Part shown: one piece after another, positions 6,921 through 13,413 of the stretch
How the letters are laid out: each line of letters starts with the position of its first letter
How positions within the stretch are numbered: position 1 is the first letter of the stretch
NCBI GenBank assembly: GCA_029259535.1
Contig: JAPHEF010000037.1
Location: 1 to 18,945, forward strand
DNA length: 18,945 nt
Direction of reading: 5' to 3'
Source of the DNA: Alkanophaga liquidiphilum
GTDB taxonomy: Archaea; Halobacteriota; Syntropharchaeia; Alkanophagales; B39-G2
Made by a program: the position numbers and the translations under genes
Notes under the pieces: model-generated
Told to the model about the DNA's origin: nothing
The model's input: only the letters and a program-made list of their open reading frames with translations
Database searches by the model: none

Positions 6921-7811
6921 ATGATAATCTCGGTGGCGAGCGGGAAGGGAGGCACTGGCAAGACGACGGTCGCTGTCAATCTCGCGCTTTCGCTTTCCTT
7001 AGCCGGCAAAAGCGTAGCATTGCTCGACTGCGACGTCGAGGAGCCGAACGCCGCTTTGTTTCTAAAGCCCGAAATAACCGAGGCGGAAAAGGTCTGCATA
7101 AAAACGCCAAAGATTTTAAAAGAGCGCTGCGACTTCTGTGGAGTCTGCTCGAAGTTTTGCGAGTTCAATGCGCTCTTCGTGGTGCGTCCCGTGCCCGAAC
7201 GCAATGTGGAAGGCGATGTTCTCGTCTTCCCGCAACTCTGCCACGGCTGCGGCGGCTGCGCCCTCGCCTGCGAGCGAAACGCAATAATCGAGGAGGACAG
7301 ACCCGTGGGCATCGTGAAGAAGGGCTTCGCTCACGTCGATGGCGGAGAGATCTTCGTTGCTTACGGCGAACTTAACGTCGGCGAGCCGATGCCCGTGCCC
7401 GTCGTCAAAGCCGTGCGTAAAGCGATAAGCATCCAGCACGTTGTAACCATCGTGGACGCCCCACCGGGCACGTCCTGCCCAGTGATATTCTCGGTTTATG
7501 GCAGCGACTTCTGCATCCTGGTCACGGAACCGACTCCCTTCGGCTTATACGACTTAAAGCTTGCTGTGGAGACGCTTAAAAAGCTGAAAACTCCCTTTGC
7601 TGTCGTTTTGAATAAAAGCGGCGAGGGGGACGAGATGATACAGGAATTCTGCACGCAGGAAGGCATAAAAATCTTGATGAAAATCCCGCTCGCCACCGAA
7701 ATCGCAAAACTGTATTCAAAGGGCATACCTTTCGTCTTAATGCTTGAAAATTGGAAGGAAAGGTTTTGGAAGCTATATGAGCGAGTGTTGAGTTGCTTAA
7801 GCGATAAATAG
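6921..7811 (+). CDS. MinD-superfamily ATPase with inserted 2[4Fe-4S] ferredoxin domain
   Basis: A 296-residue P-loop ATPase of the MinD/Mrp class. A deviant Walker A (SGKGGTGKTT, residues 7-16) opens the protein. A ferredoxin insert follows with two classic clusters: Cys70, 73, 76, 80 and Cys107, 110, 113, 117. The nucleotide-binding fold resumes with the Walker B region VDAPPGTSCPV (178-188) and an NKSG motif (231-234). Such proteins are found beside NifX-family genes and are thought to act in metal or Fe-S cofactor handling, though no exact role is established. Many genomes carry two such ATPases side by side; only one is present here. It closes the plus-strand cluster. Confidence 0.92.
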   Translation: MIISVASGKGGTGKTTVAVNLALSLSLAGKSVALLDCDVEEPNAALFLKPEITEAEKVCIKTPKILKERCDFCGVCSKFCEFNALFVVRPVPERNVEGDVLVFPQLCHGCGGCALACERNAIIEEDRPVGIVKKGFAHVDGGEIFVAYGELNVGEPMPVPVVKAVRKAISIQHVVTIVDAPPGTSCPVIFSVYGSDFCILVTEPTPFGLYDLKLAVETLKKLKTPFAVVLNKSGEGDEMIQEFCTQEGIKILMKIPLATEIAKLYSKGIPFVLMLENWKERFWKLYERVLSCLSDK

Positions 7812-7831
7812 CGGTTAGGCTGACTTCAAAA

Positions 7832-8130
7832 ATGATGATACGGCTATATTTGGTCCGGCATGGAGAGGCAAAGAGTGCGGCGGAGGACCCTGCTCGCCCC
7901 CTGACCAACAGCGGGAAGCTCAGAGCGGTGCAGACTGCGGAACTCATGGCAGAGGCGCTCATGCCTTTAGCTGAGCCAAAAGTATGGGCTGAAAGGCTGC
8001 GAGACTCCTCCTCACCGGCAGGGACGACGTGAAGCCTGTAAAATTTAGGATGGCGGGAGTTGTCTGCCTAGAAAAGAGTAAGAAGGGAAAGGGGTCGCTG
8101 TTGTGGGCGATGCCTCCCGAACTCGTCTGA
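7832..8130 (+). pseudogene. Decayed SixA-like phosphohistidine phosphatase
   Basis: The start encodes a typical SixA beginning, RLYLVRHGEAKS, with the catalytic RHG. The expected stretch between PLT and SGKLRAVQTAE is missing, an in-frame loss of roughly 30 residues. After AERLR the frame changes: a neighbouring frame (about 8004-8130) encodes the family C-terminus, LLTGRDDVKPVKF, then GVVCLEK and LLWAMPPELV before a stop at 8128-8130. The segment that carries the second catalytic His (GH-P-like) is absent. Total length is not a multiple of three. The first open frame alone stops at 8032 after 66 residues. Two internal deletions in one gene point to a dead copy, though an assembly collapse is possible. 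Confidence 0.75.
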
Positions 8131-8157
8131 CGTCGTTCCGCATAGTCAGGTCCGTAT

Positions 8158-8490
8158 TCAGCTCTGAGGAAGCGTAAAGTCTTCGGGGCGGACGTAGCAG
8201 AAGCCATTCTTAAGGGCAACTTCTCTATCGCTTGGACGATCTGCGACGTAGAATGCCAGCTTTGGCTTATATTCCTCCATGACTTTTCTCAAGTTCTCAT
8301 CCTTGTGCGGGTCTCCATCGTAGTAAAAGTCCAAGCTGTGCACGCGCTTCTGAACTTTCTCATAGGCGCCGACGATGCCGACGACGAAGTTCTCGGCCTT
8401 GAGCGCTCGCAAAGATTTAAGCCTGACCGGTCCTCGAGGGTCGCCGCACTCAAGTGTCCCGTCAACGTCAAAAACTAACATAACGCTCAT
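8158..8490 (-). CDS. Small HAD-superfamily hydrolase-like protein
   Basis: A 110-residue protein. Motif I of the HAD superfamily is clear: VFDVDGTL (residues 6-13), with the nucleophile Asp8 and Asp10. A Lys (ALKAE) and a late acidic/Arg segment (VADRPSDRE) may form the other motifs. It is short and lacks an obvious cap domain, so it may act on a large substrate or a protein partner; that is inference. The start at ATG 8488-8490 has no Shine-Dalgarno, but a TATA-like element lies about 20 bases upstream, consistent with a leaderless message. It faces the decayed phosphatase remnant convergently. Confidence 0.75.
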   Translation of the reverse strand: MSVMLVFDVDGTLECGDPRGPVRLKSLRALKAENFVVGIVGAYEKVQKRVHSLDFYYDGDPHKDENLRKVMEEYKPKLAFYVADRPSDREVALKNGFCYVRPEDFTLPQS

Positions 8491-8510
8491 TAAATGTTAA
8501 TGCGCAAACT

Positions 8511-8520
8511 TTATATTAAC
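8511..8520 (-). promoter_or_regulatory. TATA box for the HAD gene
   Basis: The AT-rich element TTTATATTAA reads as TTAATATAAA on the minus strand, about 20 bases before the HAD start codon, giving a leaderless transcript. It is too close to the plus-strand start at 8522 to serve it; a second AT-rich stretch at about 8490-8502 may do that. Confidence 0.45.
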
Positions 8521-8521
8521 G

Positions 8522-9313
8522 ATGGCGATGCGACGGTTTACCGTCCTGATAGTCGGTCTAAAAGCGGAGGACGCCGGGAAGACGACGCTGGCGAGGGCTT
8601 TACTACGATATTTAAGAGAGGGAGGGGTGGATGCCTGTGGTTTTAAACCAAAAGCAGGGAATAACGTTTGGTATGACTTTGATGTCGTCTACGAATCTCT
8701 CTCACAAGGACGACTCTACGGCAAGGATGCAAAGCTGCTGCGGGAGGCGTCCGAAACAGAGCTGCCTGAGGAGGTCATAAACCCCATCCATAGGCTCTGG
8801 GCGGAATGTTATCCCTCACTTGAAATTCCAGACTTCATCGCCGATCGGATAACCATACACCGCCGCATTATAATCGTGCTGAACGCACTCATGCCGGTCG
8901 AGCCGGAGGTCGAGGAGTTGCTGGAGCGGCTCTGCCGCCGTGCCTCGCAGACGTTCAAAGTCGCACGGCTGAAGGAGCTGAACGCCCTCGCTGCGAAATA
9001 CGAGAGTGCAATGGAATCCGCATACAAGGAAATCGCAAAACGACATGAAGCCATCGTTGTGGAGAGCTACTGCGACGTCGCCCTTCCTTGGAAGAAGCTC
9101 AAGCCGGACCTCGTTTTGGGCGTGGAACCCTGGCGCATCTCAGCTTACGACGCCGAAAAATACGTGGCGGCTGTCGAGCTCGTCGGCAGCACGGAAGTGA
9201 GCACGGATAACGTATGCCCGCTGCTGAAGCCCGTTAAGCAGGCGAAAGTGCCACCCTCTCCCACGTCAAAGGTCGTAGAGTGCTTAAAAGGCGTGTTACG
9301 CCTCTTCTTTTGA
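8522..9313 (+). CDS. Predicted SIMIBI-type P-loop ATPase/GTPase
   Basis: A 263-residue protein with an N-terminal nucleotide-binding motif, VGLKAEDAGKTTLARALL (about residues 11-28), of the dethiobiotin synthetase/MinD-like kind. The GKT core is present but the usual first glycine of Walker A is replaced. A later strand, AIVVESYCDVALPW, may be the Walker B-like region. The middle is helical and charged. It resembles archaeal proteins described only as predicted P-loop ATPase/GTPase. The substrate is unknown. The ATG at 8522 is used; ATG 8528 is possible. There is no clear operon partner: the divergent HAD gene is upstream and a 121-base gap follows. Confidence 0.75.
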   Translation: MAMRRFTVLIVGLKAEDAGKTTLARALLRYLREGGVDACGFKPKAGNNVWYDFDVVYESLSQGRLYGKDAKLLREASETELPEEVINPIHRLWAECYPSLEIPDFIADRITIHRRIIIVLNALMPVEPEVEELLERLCRRASQTFKVARLKELNALAAKYESAMESAYKEIAKRHEAIVVESYCDVALPWKKLKPDLVLGVEPWRISAYDAEKYVAAVELVGSTEVSTDNVCPLLKPVKQAKVPPSPTSKVVECLKGVLRLFF

Positions 9314-9402
9314 CCCTTTTCAATCTCGAACTCGACAAGAACCGCTGAGCATCAGTTTAGAGCGTAGTGATGCGAGACCTCCTCCGCAAACAAAGCAGAA
9401 CT

Positions 9403-9436
9403 TTTATATACAGTAAATTTCAAATAATTTTGAAAT
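9403..9436 (+). promoter_or_regulatory. TATA box and ArsR-like dyad before permease gene
   Basis: A TATA box TTTATATA (9403-9410) is followed by a perfect dyad: ATTTCAAA (9417-9424), four-base spacer TAAT, TTTGAAAT (9429-9436). The second arm overlaps the ATG at 9435. Transcription would start about at the ATG, so the message is likely leaderless and a bound repressor would block it. The dyad looks like an ArsR/SmtB-family operator. Confidence 0.6.
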
Positions 9437-10598
9437 GAATGCGATAGTCACGGTCTTCAGGGCGGGTGTGGATGAAACGCTCACCTACCTCAGCTACCAC
9501 GTCCTCGGCTGCTTGGTGCCGGCGTTCTTCATCGCAGGCGGCATCGCCGTCCTCCTCTCCAAAGAGGCGATCATCAGGTACTTCGGGGCGTCCGCAAGAC
9601 GCTGGCTCTCTTACAGCATAGCCTCCGTCTCGGGAACAATCCTCGCGGTCTGCAGCTGCACCGTCCTCCCGATGTTCGCCGGTCTTTACAAGCGTGGCGC
9701 CGGCATAGGACCTGCAACCGCCTTCCTCTACTCCGGACCTGCCATCAACGTGCTTGCGATCGTTCTGACGGCGAGAGTCCTCGGTCTTGATATCGGGGCG
9801 GCAAGAGCGTTCTTCGCGGTCGCCACTTCGGTCGGCGTCGGGCTTGCGATGGCGGCAATCTTCGAGCGTGACGTTAGCGTCCCGGCAACTGCCGCCGGCA
9901 GCGCTCGGGTGAGCTTACCTGCGGCGGAGCGGCGAGCGGAGGAAAAAGGCAAGCCGGCATGGGCGACGCTCACCTTCTTCGCAATCCTCGTCGCCATCCT
10001 GCTCGTCGGTGCTTCCACTATGATTCGCTGGACGGTGAAGCTCGCCGTCGTTTCACCACTAATCGGCGGACTTGTGGCTCTCCTCAAGCTTTATTACACG
10101 AGTGATGAGGTCAGGGAGTGGCTCTACGAGACTTGGTGGTTCTTCAGGACGATCTTCCCGATTTTGCTCTTAGGGACGTTCATCATCGGCATCATCGGGG
10201 GCGTTGCCGCCGTAGCTCAGGGCGTTGACCCGCTCACGCCGGTTGTTGTCGGCGGCAAAACTTTCAAGGAATATGAAGTGGCGATCGGAAAGCTCACGCA
10301 GAGGGTTTTTGGGGCGACGACGCCGCTCTCGTGCTTCATCGCCTCCGTCATCGGAGCCTTGCTCTACATGCCGACGCTGCTCGAAGTTCCGATAGTCGGC
10401 GACTTCTTCGGCTACCTCCAAGGCATGATGGCACCGGGTCCGGCGCTCGCCCTCCTGCTGGCAGGACCGTCGCTGAGCCTCCCGAACATGATCGTCATCT
10501 GGCGGACGATAGGGGCGAGGAGAGCCGCCGCCTACGTAGCGCTCGTAGTCGTGCTCTCGACGCTCCTCGGGCTGGTTTGGGGCGCCGTCGTGAAATGA
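9435..10598 (+). CDS. ArsP-type (DUF318) permease
   Basis: A 387-residue membrane protein with about eight to ten hydrophobic segments and a basic loop near residues 155-175. The family hallmark is present: AVCSCTVLPMFAGLYKRGAGIGPATAFLYSGPAINVLAI, with the CSC motif (about residues 73-75). A second half-repeat contains TPLSCFIASVIGALLYMPTLLEVPI and later GPALALLLAGPSLSLPNM, so the protein looks like two inverted halves. Members of this family export methylated arsenicals in some bacteria; many archaeal members lie beside a small thioredoxin-like gene, as here. The exact substrate in this organism is unknown. Its promoter carries an ArsR-like dyad. Confidence 0.88.
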   Translation: MNAIVTVFRAGVDETLTYLSYHVLGCLVPAFFIAGGIAVLLSKEAIIRYFGASARRWLSYSIASVSGTILAVCSCTVLPMFAGLYKRGAGIGPATAFLYSGPAINVLAIVLTARVLGLDIGAARAFFAVATSVGVGLAMAAIFERDVSVPATAAGSARVSLPAAERRAEEKGKPAWATLTFFAILVAILLVGASTMIRWTVKLAVVSPLIGGLVALLKLYYTSDEVREWLYETWWFFRTIFPILLLGTFIIGIIGGVAAVAQGVDPLTPVVVGGKTFKEYEVAIGKLTQRVFGATTPLSCFIASVIGALLYMPTLLEVPIVGDFFGYLQGMMAPGPALALLLAGPSLSLPNMIVIWRTIGARRAAAYVALVVVLSTLLGLVWGAVVK

Positions 10599-10608
10599 TG
10601 GGAAGGTG

Positions 10609-10743
10609 ATGAATAAATGGCACACAGAAGAAGAAAAGTTGAAAGAGCTTTTAAGGACCTGGGGAGAGATACATGAATGTCGGCGACGCTTCGTCGAAAT
10701 CCCCATGGAAACTTCTCGCGTCGTCGAAAACTGGAGGAAATGA
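10609..10743 (+). CDS. Possible 44-residue charged small protein
   Basis: An ATG at 10609 preceded by GGGAAGGTG opens a 44-codon frame between the permease and thioredoxin-like genes. The product starts MNKWHTEEEKLKELLRTW and continues through an Arg-rich stretch with one Cys (HECRRR) and ends VENWRK. It has an amphipathic helical start and reads more like protein than the other frames here. No family is recognised. Chance is possible in such a short frame, but its site and ribosome signal suit a three-gene operon. Confidence 0.45.
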   Translation: MNKWHTEEEKLKELLRTWGEIHECRRRFVEIPMETSRVVENWRK

Positions 10744-10777
10744 AAGCGAGATGAATTTAAGCTGGAAGGTGATTGGA

Positions 10778-11035
10778 ATGGTGAGGGTGCAAGTTTTTGG
10801 GACGGAGCCGCCGTGTGCGAAGTGCAAGGCGACGGAGAAGCTCGTCAGGAAGCTCGTTAAGAAGCTGGGGCTCGATGCGGAAGTCGAAAAGGTGAACGTG
10901 TTCTCAGAGGAGGCGGAGCGGCTCGGCATCATGATGTCGCCCGCCGTCGTCATCAACGGAAAGCTCGTGAAGCATGGAGGCGTGCCGACGGAGAAGGAGC
11001 TGAGAGAGGCGTTAGAGGCGGTAGCTCGCTCATGA
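10778..11035 (+). CDS. Small CxxC thioredoxin-like redox protein
   Basis: An 85-residue protein of the thioredoxin_3 (redox-active disulfide protein 2) kind. The active site is CAKC (residues 12-15, after GTEPP), followed by a Lys-rich helix. A cis-proline motif MSPAVVINGKLV lies about 45 residues on, and GGVPTEKELREAL closes the domain. An in-frame ATG at 10673 would add 35 residues unlike the family, so the ATG at 10778 with GGAAGGTGAT before it is chosen. It probably reduces or transfers a substrate linked to the ArsP-type permease. The 34-base gap from the small reading frame fits one operon. Confidence 0.88.
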   Translation: MVRVQVFGTEPPCAKCKATEKLVRKLVKKLGLDAEVEKVNVFSEEAERLGIMMSPAVVINGKLVKHGGVPTEKELREALEAVARS

Positions 11036-11111
11036 ACGACGAGGCAGGCGTAAAGGGAAGGATAAGAACAATAATTCATTCCCTTGTCACTTTCAAGCAT
11101 CTTTATTTTTC

Positions 11112-11150
11112 TACTCCTCTGGTGGAGTAAATAGCACCGTTTTTGTTTTA
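11112..11150 (+). terminator. Candidate terminator after thioredoxin-like gene
   Basis: A small hairpin TACTCC-n6-GGAGTA (11112-11129) is followed within about ten bases by a T-rich run GTTTTTGTTTTA. A further TACTCC follows. This would end the permease-thioredoxin transcript. Confidence 0.5.
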
Positions 11151-11682
11151 TACTCCAAGTAGAAAACGCAAAGAGAAGGCTGCTAGTGTCGCTTAGCGTT
11201 CTGATGCTCGAATGTATTGTGGCATTACGTCCAAAGGGACGGCACGCCGTTGTGATTTGCGTCATCGTCCAAAATGTCACGGCTCGCAGCCTAAATCCAT
11301 CAGGTCTTCAAGCAATGCGGGAGTTGCGTCCCGTTCGTGCAGTTCTTCGAGGAGATCTGACCTTAACGGTTAGGAGCTTGCAAAGGCGAGCAAAGGGCGA
11401 CGCCGAGAGCATCGCCGGAGGACGAAGCTCACTCAGAACGCACCGGGATGGGGCCCTCGTGGCTCTAATCGTCGTCATCCAACAACAGAGGAAGGCTGCC
11501 AAGATCAAATATCGGCAACGGACTGGGGGCGGCGGTTGGGGAGTTGTGACGTGATTGACGTCGGCTACCAAGGCTTGAGGGCGACCGTAATGTTTAAAAT
11601 AACGTGGTGGATAAGTTATTGAGGTGCTGGGGTGATGGGAAGGATGGACAATTTCGCATATACTTCCATTAGGTGACATTTC
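11151..11682. other. Gene-poor stretch without recognisable genes
   Basis: Together with the preceding 3' region this leaves almost 700 bases between the thioredoxin-like gene and the toxin-antitoxin pair. The longest open frame (11186-11554, plus) has no clear ribosome site and its product is low in recognisable structure. Another plus frame (about 11212-11370) encodes Cys- and Ser-rich sequence with no known family. An AATAAC/GTTATT inverted repeat lies near 11597-11620. The stretch is probably degraded DNA, perhaps an old mobile element, but I cannot prove it. Confidence 0.5.
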
Positions 11683-11728
11683 TTATAATTGTAATCAAAT
11701 TTGTTATTAGTAGAAGGAGGCGGTAACA

Positions 11729-11926
11729 ATGGAAATGAAGGTGAAAGATTTAACGGTTGGAGAATTGAAGTCTTTGATATCAGATACAATCAAAGAGAGT
11801 CTTGAAGATTTAATCGAGGATATAGTGGCACTTTCAAGTGAGGAGTATCTACGCTCAATTGAAGAAGCGAGAACTGATTATAAAAAGGGTAGAATAAAAT
11901 ATCTTGAGGAAATCTCTGATGTATAG
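11729..11926 (+). CDS. Antitoxin of a RelE-type toxin-antitoxin pair
   Basis: A 65-residue acidic protein starting MEMKVKDLTVGELKSLI, a start seen in archaeal antitoxins that partner RelE toxins. The rest is helical and charged, ending KGRIKYLEEISDV, where a short helix probably wraps the toxin. GGAGG lies eight bases before the ATG, and a TATA-like TTATAATT sits at about 11682-11689. No helix-turn-helix or ribbon-helix-helix is obvious, so DNA binding is uncertain. Its coding DNA is clearly AT-richer than nearby genes, which suggests transfer. The toxin start overlaps its last codons. Confidence 0.85.
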   Translation: MEMKVKDLTVGELKSLISDTIKESLEDLIEDIVALSSEEYLRSIEEARTDYKKGRIKYLEEISDV

Positions 11927-12167
11927 GGTAATATTCACCCAAAGGGCACTGAAGGACTGGAAAAATCTTGATAAAGAGACCCAAGATAGAATTGCTATGA
12001 AACTAAAGGAATTTGCTAAAGAACCTTTTAGATATGCCAGAAAATTGATACACCCTAAAATAGGAACCTACAGATTCAGAATAGGTGATTATAGAATCAT
12101 ATTTGATATTGATGATGATAACATGGTGATATTAAGAATTGGACACAGAAAGAGCATTTACAAGTGA
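11919..12167 (+). CDS. RelE/ParE-superfamily toxin
   Basis: An 82-residue protein of RelE fold: YRVIFTQRALKDWKNLDKETQDRI at the start, then a KLIHPKIGTYRFRIGDYRIIFDID core and a VILRIGHRKSIYK end. The YRFRIGDYRIIF strand and late HRKSIY (basic plus Tyr) match mRNA-cleaving RelE relatives. The ATG at 11919 gives the family-like start MYRVIF; an ATG-less upstream extension to 11904 is less likely. It overlaps the antitoxin by eight bases and has GAGG before it, so translation is coupled. Active residues seem intact, so it is probably functional if the antitoxin is lost. Confidence 0.9.
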   Translation: MYRVIFTQRALKDWKNLDKETQDRIAMKLKEFAKEPFRYARKLIHPKIGTYRFRIGDYRIIFDIDDDNMVILRIGHRKSIYK

Positions 12168-12185
12168 TAAAAACTTCACCTAACA

Positions 12186-12248
12186 GAGCGTATCTGGCTT
12201 CGGCACTTCGCCTAAATCCCGCCTTACGGCTGGACTTCAGATACGCTC
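12186..12248. repeat. Large hairpin, 11-bp perfect arms
   Basis: GAGCGTATCTG (12186-12196) pairs perfectly with CAGATACGCTC (12238-12248) around a 41-base loop that holds smaller GC-rich repeats. It lies just after the toxin gene and starts a 530-base stretch without genes (12168-12697). Within that stretch, a 13-base segment at 12218-12230 is also the reverse complement of 12571-12583. It may be an end of a mobile element or a structured RNA. Confidence 0.6.
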
Positions 12249-12303
12249 AGCCGTTGTCCGAAATTCGGCTTGGCGGCTTTAAAAAGATGTGTACAAGCTC
12301 CAG

Positions 12304-12341
12304 CCGGAGGAAGCCCCAAGCTCAAGCTTAGGGTAGTTCAC
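12304..12341 (+). mobile_element. IS200/IS605-like right-end / omega-RNA-like motif remnant
   Basis: GGAGGAAGCCCC, then the stem AAGCT/AGCTT with a two-base loop, then AGGG and TAGTTCAC. This layout (GGAAGCC, GC hairpin, GTTCAC) resembles the right end of TnpB-bearing IS200/IS605 elements, where the guide RNA scaffold ends. No tnpB is intact beside it. A weaker copy, GAAGCC-TCGCC-hairpin-GGGGAAC, occurs at 12563-12587, and a third like it at 18696-18713. The identification is by recalled pattern. Confidence 0.45.
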
Positions 12342-12385
12342 TAGTCCGATGACACTTTAAAGGAAGTAGTGAGCAACCGCGTTTT

Positions 12386-12424
12386 GGCTTCCGATAACAT
12401 TTGGTGACATTCGTATCGGAAGCC
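12386..12424. repeat. Second hairpin, 11-bp perfect arms
   Basis: GGCTTCCGATA (12386-12396) pairs perfectly with TATCGGAAGCC (12414-12424) around a 17-base loop. Together with the hairpin at 12186-12248 and the motif at 12304-12341 it makes this intergenic stretch rich in structure. The remaining bases to 12697 hold only unsupported frames. Confidence 0.6.
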
Positions 12425-12697
12425 TTCCATCTCCGTCATCCTTAGGACAAGGCATTCGGAGGAACGGCGAGCGGAACGGAAGCTCCTCCCATCACGTCCA
12501 TCACGCCCATCAGCCCCCGCCTTGCGAACGTCGTCCTCGGGGCTGTCGGCGAACCTTTGTATGAAGCCTCGCCGTAAGGCGGGGAACGGGCGAGGGGGCG
12601 GAGTGCTGCGCCTATGCGCTCCGGCATTCCAGTCCGATGAGAGGTGCCGTCGCCATGGCGGGGAAGCTTCGTCTTCAGACGGGAGAGGCTGACTGAC

Positions 12698-13303
12698 CTA
12701 TTCAAAAAACTCCTTACCTATATCCGCGTATCTGAGTTTCTTCTTCACACCCTTCTCCACGTATTCCATTTCACGCATGTGCGAATATTTGAGAACGCTC
12801 ATGAGGCGGTGCGCCTGCCCTAAGAGGTGCTCAGGCAGGAACAAGAGCGCTTTCGTGGGGCACGCCTCTACGCACTTCGGAGCGCCGCCGCAGAGGTCGC
12901 ACTTGAACGGCGTCTTCACGTCAGGATGCACGAAAATCGCGCCGAACGGGCACGAAATCACGCAGTTGTGGCAAGAGATGCAATTTTCACCGTCGATGAC
13001 GACGATACCATCTTTGATGGACATTGCACCGTTCGGGCAATTTTCCATACACTTCGGTTCCTTGCACTGCCGGCAGAACACAGGCATCCTGATCACTGGG
13101 TGCGGGTATATCGAAATGACTCGGATTGCAGCCTTTTTTGGATTGTTCACCCCGAACTTCGCAATCGCACACGCAAGCTCGCAAAGCCGACAGCCCGAAC
13201 AGCGTTCCGGAATGACCGTCAGCTTCCTCCTCGTTTCCTTCTTCGGCTCGTGTCTCAGTTCCCTTTCTGCTTCAGCCTCGCTGTGAACGCTCATGCTTCC
13301 CAT
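12698..13303 (-). CDS. Four-cluster [4Fe-4S] ferredoxin subunit (DmsB/HycB/CooF type)
   Basis: A 201-residue electron-transfer protein. Sixteen cysteines form four clusters: CSGCRLCELAC, CRQCKEPKCMENC, CISCHNCVISC and CDLCGGAPKCVEAC (from about residues 35 to 148), in the order seen in DmsB/HycB/CooF proteins. A basic C-terminal part (HRLMSVLKYSHMREMEY onward) resembles ferredoxin subunits near tungsten aldehyde:ferredoxin oxidoreductase genes, but no catalytic subunit gene is next to it. The ATG at 13303 is chosen because GAGGGGG lies seven bases before it; a GTG two codons upstream is possible. There is no signal peptide, so it is probably cytoplasmic. The partner enzyme is unknown. Confidence 0.88.
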   Translation of the reverse strand: MGSMSVHSEAEAERELRHEPKKETRRKLTVIPERCSGCRLCELACAIAKFGVNNPKKAAIRVISIYPHPVIRMPVFCRQCKEPKCMENCPNGAMSIKDGIVVIDGENCISCHNCVISCPFGAIFVHPDVKTPFKCDLCGGAPKCVEACPTKALLFLPEHLLGQAHRLMSVLKYSHMREMEYVEKGVKKKLRYADIGKEFFE

Positions 13304-13413
13304 TCCCACGCCCCCTCAAGACAATTACACTGACGCTCACGGAGGATTTAAAAGTTCTGCCGAATACAAAAATTTCGTGGTGCAGAAAAACAAAACTAAA
13401 AAGGTGTGCAGCC

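Noticed and set aside
4929..7811. Nitrogen-fixation cluster
   Set aside because: NifX-like domains occur widely in organisms without nitrogenase, and no nifHDK-type genes are in the window.
10651..11280. 209-codon minus-strand frame over the thioredoxin-like gene
   Set aside because: It covers a conserved CxxC gene on the other strand and looks like reverse translation of it.
11186..11554. Plus-strand frame of 122 codons in the gene-poor stretch
   Set aside because: No ribosome site, no recognised domain and little protein-like pattern; described as part of the gene-poor stretch instead.
11672..12411. GGTGACATT occurring on both sides of the toxin-antitoxin pair, as possible att sites
   Set aside because: A nine-base match across this distance is expected by chance and there is no integrase.
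12442..12705. Minus-strand 87-codon frame in the hairpin-rich stretch
   Set aside because: No ribosome site or known domain, and it runs through inverted repeats.
12777..13333. Plus-strand frames opposite the ferredoxin subunit
   Set aside because: Shadows of a conserved 16-cysteine gene.
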